A DNA stretch of 11,748 nt from Nitrosopumilaceae archaeon (GTDB lineage Archaea; Thermoproteota; Nitrososphaeria; Nitrososphaerales; Nitrosopumilaceae): NCBI GenBank assembly GCA_007571225.1, contig RKRU01000070.1:1-11748 (forward strand), written 5' to 3'. The position numbers and the translations under genes were made by a program. Shown one piece after another: positions 1-6,080 of the stretch. The notes below the pieces were generated by a model that worked only from the letters and a program-made list of their open reading frames with translations, had not been told where the DNA came from and did no database searches. The stretch's first letter is position 1. Every line of letters begins with the position of its first letter.

Positions 1-4
1 GTCG

Positions 5-47
5 GAGGGGGCATCAGGCGAGGGGGCATCAGGCGAGGGGGCATCAG
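5..47. repeat. 15-bp tandem repeat, about three copies
   Basis: The unit GAGGGGGCATCAGGC occurs perfectly at 5-19 and 20-34 and as a partial third copy (13 of 15 bases) from 35. It sits upstream of the NUDIX gene and may continue or begin left of the window. No coding role is evident; it could be the tail of a repeat in an upstream intergenic region. Confidence 0.85.
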
Positions 48-55
48 ATGCGCCC
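37..55. other. Hairpin at end of tandem repeat
   Basis: The last repeat copy forms an inverted repeat: GGG (37-39) pairs with CCC (53-55), one mismatch follows, then GCAT (41-44) pairs with ATGC (48-51) around the loop CAG. It is followed by CAAAA rather than a T-run, so a role as transcription terminator of an upstream gene is possible but unproven. Confidence 0.4.
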
Positions 56-105
56 CAAAACAGGCCAGATTAACACACAAATAGCTTATCACATGCACAC
101 ACACG

Positions 106-621
106 ATGAAGAAGAGGAAGGTATACGACGGCAGAATATTGGGACTGAGCGTATACGAAGGGGAGCACAACGGGCGCCACATAAGACGCGAGATAGTCGA
201 GCACAACGGCGCTGCTGCCATACTAGCACTGGCCGGCGACGACGACGATCTAATCCTTGTAAAACAGGACAGGTTCCCGCACGGCACGACCATCGAGATT
301 CCAGCAGGAACACTTGAGGAGGGAGAGGAGCCGGCCAAATGTGCTACAAGGGAGCTTGAAGAAGAGACCGGCTACATAGCAGGTATGATGACGCCCCTCA
401 TATCCTACTATCCGTCCATAGGGTACAATACGGAAGTCATCCACTGTTTTGTGGCAACCGGACTGAGACCCTCCAAGAACGGGCCTAGCCCGGATGACGA
501 CGAGTCCATCGAGGTCATAAGGGTAGGGTGGACCAAAGTCATGGAGATGATCAAGACAGGCGAGATCCAAGACTCAAAGACCATATGCGCCGTGCTGTCG
601 TATGTTGCAGACAAAAAATGA
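106..621 (+). CDS. NUDIX hydrolase, probable ADP-ribose pyrophosphatase
   Basis: A 171-residue cytosolic NUDIX hydrolase. The full Nudix box is present at residues 68-90: G68, E74, then R82-E83-L84 with E86, E87 and G89. The glutamates of this box bind the divalent metal for cleavage of a nucleoside diphosphate linked to another group. The preceding IEIPAG and the later SIGYNTEVIHCF segment are typical of the ADP-ribose/NDP-sugar pyrophosphatase branch (NudF-like), and the length fits that family. The ATG at 106 has no Shine-Dalgarno site (the upstream bases are an ACAC run), so the message may be leaderless; only a weak AT-rich element (79-90) lies at the expected TATA distance. The stop codon abuts the stop of the convergent PhoU-like gene with no gap. 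The family is secure; the exact substrate is inferred. Confidence 0.88.
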   Translation: MKKRKVYDGRILGLSVYEGEHNGRHIRREIVEHNGAAAILALAGDDDDLILVKQDRFPHGTTIEIPAGTLEEGEEPAKCATRELEEETGYIAGMMTPLISYYPSIGYNTEVIHCFVATGLRPSKNGPSPDDDESIEVIRVGWTKVMEMIKTGEIQDSKTICAVLSYVADKK

Positions 622-1635
622 TCATTGTGGTTTGCTGTACAACGGTTTTACCAAGTCTGCAACATCGGCCCACGACCTAGCTATCCTTCCATACATATGC
701 AACACATCTAGAAAGTCGACTGGAATCTGCCCTCCATTGTTACTTGCATCGTCATGTGACGAAGTAGTACGAAGTCCGGCCAGCCGTTCTTGGAACCTGC
801 GGTGGAGTGATATAGACTCGATCGCCAACAGCCGGTCGGGGGCAGTAAAGGCATCGATGGATTTTGCGGCCATCTTCTCAAACCCCTGTACCGACCCAAA
901 TATCAGCTGAGACTGCTCGGGCAGCAGAGACGACCTCGTCACCAGCCCCGCAAGCTCCACAATAGAGTCGCCTGCATTCTCAAGCAGGTTGGCGGCAATC
1001 CTATAGTCAAGTATGTCGATGTTGCCCAAGTTAAAGGCGCCTGCCAGCCTCCTGTCTGCTAGCGCGCTCCTTATCATACGTACAAGTAAAAAGTATTGTC
1101 GGTTGACCTCGATGTCGCGCCGCGGTATGGTCTGCAAGTTGGACTTGTCGCCGGATATGAGGCCACGCGTCACATCCCCGCACATTCCCACCGCTATCGA
1201 CGACATGCGTTTGAGTATCTTGGCAGGACTCAGAGTAGCAGTATCTAGCAGAAACTGCATCTCTATGCGCGAGGCATCTTCTTCCATAATCTCCATTCCC
1301 ACTAGGCGCCTAGTGGAGTTGCGGATCTTCTCCCTGTCTTCTACAGGTATTATAGATGCGCCGGACTCTATGGTTATAACATCATACCCGAGCAGATAGG
1401 CCCCCGTGATGTCTGCTGCAATGTTCTCTTCGGCAGGCAACGGGTATGTAATCAACAGGTCCGACATTGGCCTGGCCTCCTTGCCTCCTGCTGATATTGA
1501 CAGTGAGTCGGAGCCCACCTGTTCGATCTCCACTTGGCTACCCTTTGTAAGTCCGTGCGCGTCGACCCACTCCTTTGGAAGCGACACCATGGTGCTGTGC
1601 CCTATCTTCTGGAGCCGTCTTGTAAATTTAGCCAG
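622..1635 (-). CDS. AbrB-PhoU fusion, phosphate-uptake-type regulator
   Basis: The N-terminus is a SpoVT/AbrB swapped-hairpin DNA-binding domain (about residues 1-45: RRLQKIGHSTMVSLPKEW, then KGSQVEIEQ). It is followed by a long helical PhoU-like region (about 95-325), an arrangement common in thaumarchaeal phosphate uptake regulators. The first ATG (1588-1590) would cut off the first strand of the AbrB domain. The frame upstream reads LAKFTRRLQKIGHST with no stop until TAA at 1651-1653, and its only plausible initiation codon is CTG at 1633-1635, so I place the start there (337 residues instead of 322). It is transcribed divergently from the CoA operon. It may bind DNA and respond to phosphate or metabolite state; that role and its targets are inferred from the domains only. 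Confidence 0.8.
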   Translation of the reverse strand: MAKFTRRLQKIGHSTMVSLPKEWVDAHGLTKGSQVEIEQVGSDSLSISAGGKEARPMSDLLITYPLPAEENIAADITGAYLLGYDVITIESGASIIPVEDREKIRNSTRRLVGMEIMEEDASRIEMQFLLDTATLSPAKILKRMSSIAVGMCGDVTRGLISGDKSNLQTIPRRDIEVNRQYFLLVRMIRSALADRRLAGAFNLGNIDILDYRIAANLLENAGDSIVELAGLVTRSSLLPEQSQLIFGSVQGFEKMAAKSIDAFTAPDRLLAIESISLHRRFQERLAGLRTTSSHDDASNNGGQIPVDFLDVLHMYGRIARSWADVADLVKPLYSKPQ

Positions 1636-1650
1636 TTTAAACCAATATAA

Positions 1651-1660
1651 TTAATTTAAG
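1651..1660 (-). promoter_or_regulatory. Possible TATA-like element of the PhoU-like gene
   Basis: On the minus strand the sequence CTTAAATTAA lies 16-25 bases upstream of the proposed CTG start. A second AT element (AAAATATAAG, 1677-1668) lies 33-42 bases upstream. Either could be the TATA box, giving a leaderless or very short-leader transcript. Assignment between them is uncertain. Confidence 0.3.
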
Positions 1661-1667
1661 CCATATT

Positions 1668-1677
1668 CTTATATTTT
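1668..1677 (+). promoter_or_regulatory. TATA box of the CoA operon
   Basis: CTTATATTTT is centred about 27 bases upstream of the pantoate kinase ATG at 1700, the archaeal TATA-to-start distance. It predicts a leaderless transcript beginning at or next to the ATG. No Shine-Dalgarno site precedes that ATG (ACAACAAAT), which fits. The whole divergent promoter region is only 64 bases, so the two units may share control. Confidence 0.55.
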
Positions 1678-1699
1678 GTGTATAATTTAAACAACAAAT

Positions 1700-2698
1700 A
1701 TGAAATATGCAGGTTCAATTATGGGAGAGGCAGAGGCATTCTGTCCGGCGCATATAACGGGGTTCTTCAAGGCGTGTGATTGTTCTGCTGTACGTAATTA
1801 TCACGATATACAGGATGCCAAGGCGCATACGGGCTCCATGGGCGCAGGCTTTTCGCTCTGCATAGGCGTGACCACAAGCGTGCGCATAATAAAGGGGCGG
1901 CAAGACGCGGCGCCGTACACTATAACTGTCAGTGGATATGGCGGCAACAGCAACAGCGACGGCTGTGGCACAAACGTCTCCAGAGCCATAGTCAAGAAAT
2001 TCCTAGAGTTGGCAGGAAGCCCAGACGACATAACGATGGACATCAAGCACGACATAGCGGTACCCGTGGGGTACGGTCTTGGAAGCAGCGGTGCAGTCGC
2101 ACTCTCGCTTGCATACGCGCTCGACTCTGCATTAAGGACCAACCTTGGAAGGGAGAAGAGCGGCACGATAGCCCACAACGCGGAGATAGAATGTAGGACA
2201 GGCCTCGGCGATGTACTGGCCTCCTTTCACGGTGGATTTGAGATCAGGACCAGTCCTGGCGCGCCCGGTGTGGGCAGCGTCCAGAAGATCTGCCTGAATA
2301 AAATAACCATAATAATGATCTGCCTTGCGCCCATATCCACCAACAAGTTCATCAGCAAGCACCTCTCTAGGATCAACGGGCTTGGCGGGGTGATGGTGGA
2401 CCGGCTGCTGAAGACCAAAGACTATATGCACTTTCAAAGGATGTCGCTAGAGTTTGCCGAGTATGCCAATGTCATAACCCCAAACATGAAGGCAATAATA
2501 GACGAGTTAGATGATATGGGGGCGCAGTGCGGCGTCGCGCTGTTCGGCGAGACTCTGTTTTGTATGATGCCCGCAGGCAGCAGTATGGAATCTGATATAA
2601 TGAGGGTGATGCGCCGGCATCCAGAAGGAATCACCATCAAGGCGGGACTAGACGAGGCCGGGGCCAGGATGTGTACTGCAAGGCAGGCCGGAGTATAG
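1700..2698 (+). CDS. pok: Pantoate kinase (GHMP family)
   Basis: A 332-residue archaeal pantoate kinase, which phosphorylates (R)-pantoate to 4-phosphopantoate with ATP. With the next gene it forms the archaeal replacement for bacterial PanC and CoaA. The opening segment AFCPAHITGFF (residues 13-23) is the substrate/nucleotide-side start typical of the family. The GHMP glycine-rich ATP loop PVGYGLGSSGA is at 122-132. The downstream CRTGLGDVLASFHGG (165-179) and the late ALFGETLFCM (280-289) are further family blocks. Length is normal. The start at 1700 is chosen from the TATA distance; an in-frame ATG at 1721 would also keep all conserved blocks. It is the first gene of the operon, and the next gene starts six bases after its stop. 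Confidence 0.88.
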   Translation: MKYAGSIMGEAEAFCPAHITGFFKACDCSAVRNYHDIQDAKAHTGSMGAGFSLCIGVTTSVRIIKGRQDAAPYTITVSGYGGNSNSDGCGTNVSRAIVKKFLELAGSPDDITMDIKHDIAVPVGYGLGSSGAVALSLAYALDSALRTNLGREKSGTIAHNAEIECRTGLGDVLASFHGGFEIRTSPGAPGVGSVQKICLNKITIIMICLAPISTNKFISKHLSRINGLGGVMVDRLLKTKDYMHFQRMSLEFAEYANVITPNMKAIIDELDDMGAQCGVALFGETLFCMMPAGSSMESDIMRVMRRHPEGITIKAGLDEAGARMCTARQAGV

Positions 2699-2704
2699 AG
2701 AGAG

Positions 2705-3595
2705 ATGGCAACATCATCCAGTACAGGGGGGCGCGAATATGAACATGTGGATTCCTGCGTGGCCGCTCCTGCGGCAGCAAAGGCGGCCGCCGTAGCAACA
2801 GCTAATATCTGCAGCACGCCGCCGAACATTCCAGATTCGCATCCGAGGGCAGAGTCGCTACGCACACGCCACAGGCTAGTGGAGAGCTTTGAGTGTGGGA
2901 TGGTGGCAGCAGAAGGCCTGCTAGCTCACGGCAGAGGAGAAGCGTTTGACTACCTACTAGGCGAGAAGAGTAGCGAGATGGCCAGGAGAGCCTGTAGGGC
3001 AGCAGCTGCCGCGCTGTACATTGCAGAACGGCCCGTCATATCCGTAAACGGGAATCTGGCCGCATTGTGCCCAGCAGACACGGTACATTTGGCGCGGCTT
3101 ACAGGCGCCAGACTAGAGATAAACCTCTTTTATGACAGCCAGAAGAGAAGGGCGGCAATTGCCAGACATTTGTACAGACACGGCGCAACAAGCATACTAG
3201 GCACGGACCCAGAAAGGATGGTCGTATTATCAGGGACGGACTCTGCCCGCAGGATGGTCGACGAGAACGGGATTATGGTAGCAGATGTAGTGGTAGTCCC
3301 GCTAGAGGACGGGGATAGGACCAGCGCCCTAAAACGGGCGGGCAAAAGGGTGATTGCATTTGACCTCAACCCTTTGTCTAGGACTGCCAGGACAGCAGAC
3401 ATTGCCATAGTGGACAACATAACAAGGGCAATCAGACTGTTGGCCGCAGAGTACCACATAATGACAGAATCACGTATGTCACCAAGGGAGATCATCGCAG
3501 AATTTGACAACGAGCGCAACCTAAAGGAGACTGTAAGTTACATAGTTGAGCGCAACCTAGCAGTACGGGAAGAAGAAAAAGAAGAGGAGAAATAA
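2705..3595 (+). CDS. 4-phosphopantoate--beta-alanine ligase (phosphopantothenate synthetase)
   Basis: Archaeal phosphopantothenate synthetase (PPS, formerly DUF137) joins 4-phosphopantoate to beta-alanine using ATP to give 4'-phosphopantothenate. Conserved blocks run in order: IPDSHPRAESL (42-52), AHGRGEAFDYLLGEK (74-88), AERPVISVNGNLAALCP (107-123), LEINLFY (137-143), and PLEDGDRTSAL then AFDLNPLSRTA (199-228). The core begins near residue 42; before it is an Ala/Ser/Thr-rich extension not seen in usual family members. No alternative ATG lies between the extension and the core, and the candidate GTG codons fall only at residues 16 and 19. The tail is highly acidic and its codons carry the ribosome binding site of panB. 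The core identification is secure; the start is uncertain. Confidence 0.87.
   Translation: MATSSSTGGREYEHVDSCVAAPAAAKAAAVATANICSTPPNIPDSHPRAESLRTRHRLVESFECGMVAAEGLLAHGRGEAFDYLLGEKSSEMARRACRAAAAALYIAERPVISVNGNLAALCPADTVHLARLTGARLEINLFYDSQKRRAAIARHLYRHGATSILGTDPERMVVLSGTDSARRMVDENGIMVADVVVVPLEDGDRTSALKRAGKRVIAFDLNPLSRTARTADIAIVDNITRAIRLLAAEYHIMTESRMSPREIIAEFDNERNLKETVSYIVERNLAVREEEKEEEK
3584..3589 (+). promoter_or_regulatory. Shine-Dalgarno site of panB (decides a CTG start)
   Basis: GAGGAG lies inside the last codons of the upstream ligase gene and ends seven bases before the CTG at 3597. The first ATG in the panB frame (3630) has no such site in front of it. This site is the main evidence for starting panB at 3597 and suggests translational coupling to the upstream gene. 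Confidence 0.6.
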
Positions 3596-3596
3596 A

Positions 3597-4463
3597 CTGA
3601 CACAACAAAGAGTAACCATCGGCGACATAATGCAAAAAAGACAGGCCGGATCGATATCCGTAGTCACCAGCTACGACTATACGCTGGCCGCGTTATGCGA
3701 CGGTGCGGGGGTGGACATACTTTTGGTGGGGGACAGTGCCGGAATGGTCATGCTCGGCTACGACAGCACCATACCTGTATCCATGAACGAGATGTGCATG
3801 TTTACGGGGGCCGTAAGCCGGGCAAGAAGAAGGGCAGTTGTGGTTTCTGACCTACCGTTCATGTCATACCAGGCAAGTAGGGAGGATGCGGTAAGAAACT
3901 CAGGCAGGCTAGTCAAGGCGGGCGCCGATGCAGTAAAACTAGAGGGAGGAGTCAAGATGGCCCCCCACGTAAAAAGCATAGTCGATGCGGGCATACCGGT
4001 CATGGGGCACATAGGACTGCAGCCCCAGACGGCTGTACTCAGAGATGGGTACAGGGTACAGGGCAGGACGGCAGCCAGTGCAGAAAGACTGATCAACGAT
4101 GCAAAAAGTCTTGAGGATGCGGGGGCTTTTGCAATAGTGCTTGAGATGGTGGCATGCGAGGCGGCCGAAGAGATCACACACAGTGTCGGCATACCTACAA
4201 TCGGGATAGGTTCTGGCAACAGTTGTCCTGGCCAGGTGCTTGTAATACAGGACATGCTTGGAATGTATAACAAAAAGGAGCTAAAGTTTGTAAAGAGGTA
4301 TGCGAACCTGGCCGATCACATTACAGAGGCCGTACACGGTTATCAAACGGATATAATCACAAAAAAATTTCCCGCAGAGGAGAATGCATTTCGTATGGAC
4401 GACGGCGAGTATGAGATGTTAAAGAAGGGACGACGCAACGGTAGTGGGGGTGATCTGGGATGA
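3597..4463 (+). CDS. panB: 3-methyl-2-oxobutanoate hydroxymethyltransferase (ketopantoate synthesis)
   Basis: PanB transfers a hydroxymethyl group from 5,10-methylene-tetrahydrofolate (or the archaeal tetrahydropterin) to 2-oxoisovalerate, giving ketopantoate, the first committed step towards CoA. Numbering from the ATG at 3630, the markers are TSYDY (13-17), the metal-site LVGDSAGM (32-39), SDLPFMSY (73-80), the KLEGG block (103-107), GHIGLQPQ (126-133), the catalytic-glutamate segment IVLEM (169-173), GIGSG (192-196) and FPAEEN (247-252). The N-terminal helix of the family (VTIGDIMQKRQAG here) begins before that ATG. In that frame the only reasonable start is CTG 3597, one base after the previous stop and behind GAGGAG, giving 288 residues. 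The stop overlaps the coaBC start in ATGA. Confidence 0.92.
   Translation: MTQQRVTIGDIMQKRQAGSISVVTSYDYTLAALCDGAGVDILLVGDSAGMVMLGYDSTIPVSMNEMCMFTGAVSRARRRAVVVSDLPFMSYQASREDAVRNSGRLVKAGADAVKLEGGVKMAPHVKSIVDAGIPVMGHIGLQPQTAVLRDGYRVQGRTAASAERLINDAKSLEDAGAFAIVLEMVACEAAEEITHSVGIPTIGIGSGNSCPGQVLVIQDMLGMYNKKELKFVKRYANLADHITEAVHGYQTDIITKKFPAEENAFRMDDGEYEMLKKGRRNGSGGDLG
4446..4455 (+). promoter_or_regulatory. Near-perfect Shine-Dalgarno site of coaBC
   Basis: GGGGGTGATC matches the full 16S rRNA-complementary consensus GGAGGTGATC at nine of ten bases, four bases before the ATG at 4460. It lies inside the last codons of panB. It confirms the coaBC start and points to reinitiation after panB. Confidence 0.7.
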
Positions 4464-5740
4464 CTGCAAAGAGCAGCGACAGGACCTACGGGGATGCACA
4501 ACACCACCACCCCTCGTTTGACATACGATCAGAGAGCGGTACCGAGCTTGCAGGCAAAAAGATCGTCCTTTGCGTGACTGGAAGTGTCGCCGTATACAAG
4601 GCAATCGAACTGGCCAGACTGCTCATGAGGCATGGCGCCGACGTCACCTGCGTGGCAAGCAGGGCTGCAACAAGACTGATCGGTCCCCAGTATCTAAAGT
4701 GGGCCACAGGAAACGATGTAGTTACCAAGCTTACAGGCGACCTAGAGCACATAAGGCTTGCAGACTACAATAGGTCAGACCAAGTTGTAGTATATCCGGC
4801 CACTGCTAGCACCATAGGAAGACTTGCAAACGGAACAGACGACGGCGCAGTAGTATCTGCCACGCTTACCGTTGCCCTAGGCTCGGGGATCCCCATACTG
4901 ATATGTCCTGCCATGCACGAATCCATGTACGAGAATCCCGCAGTGAGGAGAAACATTGATTTTCTAAGGGAACAGAACGTAGAGTTCATCCAGCCGTCAA
5001 TAACAGAAGGCAAGGCAAAGGTGCCAGAGCCAGAACAGATACTAGATTACATACTGAGCAGGACAACAGCCCCGCTTGCCGGCAAAAACATACTGATAAC
5101 TGCCGGACCCACAGTCGAGTTTATCGATCCCGTACGAGTAATTACAAACCTCAGTTCTGGAAGGACCGGCGTACTGCTAGCAGCCGAATTCTTAGCTGCA
5201 GGAGCCGACGTCACTATGGTATATGGGCCCGGCAGGGAGGAGCCGCCCGGCGGAGTCAACGTAGTGAGGGTGCAGACAGGCCAAGAGATGCTAGATGCAA
5301 TCAAGGGTCTGGAGTGCAGATTTGATGTTGTAATAATGGCTGCCGCAGTATCAGACTATGCGCCCGCCAATAAATCACAGGCAAAGATTGCAAGCGCGAG
5401 TATGCGCGAGTATGCGCTCAATCTAAAGAGGGTCCCAAAGATCATAAATGTAATAAGAGAGATACAAAAGGATGCGATGCTAGTGGGATTCAAGGCACTA
5501 GCAGATGTGTCACGTAACGAACTAGTAGATGCAGGCCGCGCCATACTAGACGAGTCGGGTGCAGACCTAGTGGTTGCAAATGATGTAGGACGTAGGTACC
5601 AGGAGAACCAGAATTTTAACAACGTCATAGTGATGGACCGAAACGGCACAACCTCCGAATCTGGATGGCAGCAGAAAGAGAGTACTGTTAGGTTTATCAG
5701 AAGGGAGATCGAGGGCAGAATGACACTGCAGCAAGGGTAA
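4460..5740 (+). CDS. coaBC: Bifunctional phosphopantothenoylcysteine decarboxylase / phosphopantothenate--cysteine ligase
   Basis: A 426-residue CoaBC (Dfp). The C-terminal CoaB half condenses 4'-phosphopantothenate with cysteine, and the N-terminal FMN-dependent CoaC half decarboxylates the product to 4'-phosphopantetheine. CoaC spans about 32-200: the flavin-site CVTGSVAVYKA (38-48), the likely catalytic histidine H97 in EHIRLADY, VVYPATAS (110-117) and PAMHESMYENP (150-160). The histidine at 153 replaces the bacterial Asn of PxMN, a variant I recall from other archaeal CoaBC proteins. CoaB starts about 206: ILITAGPTVEFIDPVRVITN (211-230), LSSGRTG (231-237), AAAVSDY (294-300) and the lysine segment NLKRVPKI (321-328). 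The first 30 residues are a His-rich, poorly conserved leader. It is the last gene of the operon, starting in an ATGA overlap with panB. Confidence 0.93.
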   Translation: MTAKSSDRTYGDAQHHHPSFDIRSESGTELAGKKIVLCVTGSVAVYKAIELARLLMRHGADVTCVASRAATRLIGPQYLKWATGNDVVTKLTGDLEHIRLADYNRSDQVVVYPATASTIGRLANGTDDGAVVSATLTVALGSGIPILICPAMHESMYENPAVRRNIDFLREQNVEFIQPSITEGKAKVPEPEQILDYILSRTTAPLAGKNILITAGPTVEFIDPVRVITNLSSGRTGVLLAAEFLAAGADVTMVYGPGREEPPGGVNVVRVQTGQEMLDAIKGLECRFDVVIMAAAVSDYAPANKSQAKIASASMREYALNLKRVPKIINVIREIQKDAMLVGFKALADVSRNELVDAGRAILDESGADLVVANDVGRRYQENQNFNNVIVMDRNGTTSESGWQQKESTVRFIRREIEGRMTLQQG

Positions 5741-5864
5741 CTGTTTACGCCCCCCACCACACCTAAATGACCGACTCTAGGCACAAATTTGTCAAATTGT
5801 TTACGCTGGACGTAAGCAGTTACACTGAATCTTGTATCATATGGGCAGTAAAGCCATGCATACC

Positions 5865-5970
5865 GTGACATCAGGCATGGTCGGCATCTAGTCACAAGGT
5901 TACAACATGCCACAGGCGCCCCGCGTTGTGGCAGCGTGACATCAGGGCATGGTCGGCGCCCGGTCACAAG
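5865..5970. repeat. Imperfect 35-bp direct repeat pair in intergenic region
   Basis: Copy one (5865-5899) and copy two (5936-5970) share GTGACATCAG, GGCATGGTCGGC and GTCACAAG, with a one-base insertion and a few substitutions; the period is about 71 bases. Each copy begins with GTGAC and carries the complementary GTCAC about 26 bases on, so each can fold or act as a dyad. A further GTCAC lies at 5986-5990. Function unknown; placement between coaBC and a promoter would suit a regulatory or untranslated-RNA element. Confidence 0.7.
5908..5933. other. Seven-bp stem hairpin between the repeats
   Basis: TGCCACA (5908-5914) is complementary to TGTGGCA (5927-5933) around a 12-base GC-rich loop. No T-run follows on the plus strand, so it is not a classical terminator. 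It lies exactly between the two 35-bp repeats, 167 bases after the coaBC stop, and could be part of a structured RNA or operon tail. Confidence 0.4.
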
Positions 5971-6007
5971 CCCGTGCTGCCTGCAGTCACATGAATAATC
6001 CGCATTA

Positions 6008-6044
6008 CACGTGAACTATAAGCAATTAAAGATCCATGCACGTG
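6008..6044 (+). promoter_or_regulatory. Promoter with paired CACGTG palindromes
   Basis: CACGTG occurs at 6008-6013 and 6039-6044, 31 bases apart (about three helical turns). Between them is a TATA-like AACTATAAG (6014-6022) and a second AT-rich AATTAAA (6024-6030). A TATA box there would start transcription near 6043-6047, inside or next to the second palindrome, so a dimeric regulator on both sites could block it. This also argues that the ATG at 6036 is not the real start of the following gene. The regulator is unknown. Confidence 0.4.
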
Positions 6045-6080
6045 TGTTATTTGATGGAATCAAATTATAAAAAAGGAAAT

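Noticed and set aside
3630..3632. ATG at 3630 as the start of panB
   Set aside because: No Shine-Dalgarno site precedes it, and the conserved N-terminal helix begins before it; CTG 3597 is better supported.
3758..4273. 171-residue minus-strand open frame
   Set aside because: A full shadow of panB with no recognisable domain.
5727..5745. CTGCAGCAAGGGTAA near the coaBC end resembling the start of the repeats at 7525
   Set aside because: The match is only about 13 bases and lies in coding sequence, so chance is the simpler explanation.
5356..5967. 203-residue minus-strand open frame
   Set aside because: Mostly antisense to coaBC, whose motifs are conserved in the plus frame; the protein resembles no family and runs into the intergenic repeats.
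5865..5970. Two repeats of about 35 bp separated by about 36 bp, CRISPR-like spacing
   Set aside because: Only two copies, with several mismatches and an indel; no cas genes and no leader-like features.
6036..6038. ATG at 6036 as the start of the methyltransferase
   Set aside because: It falls within the likely promoter next to a CACGTG palindrome and adds residues without conserved features; it cannot be fully excluded.
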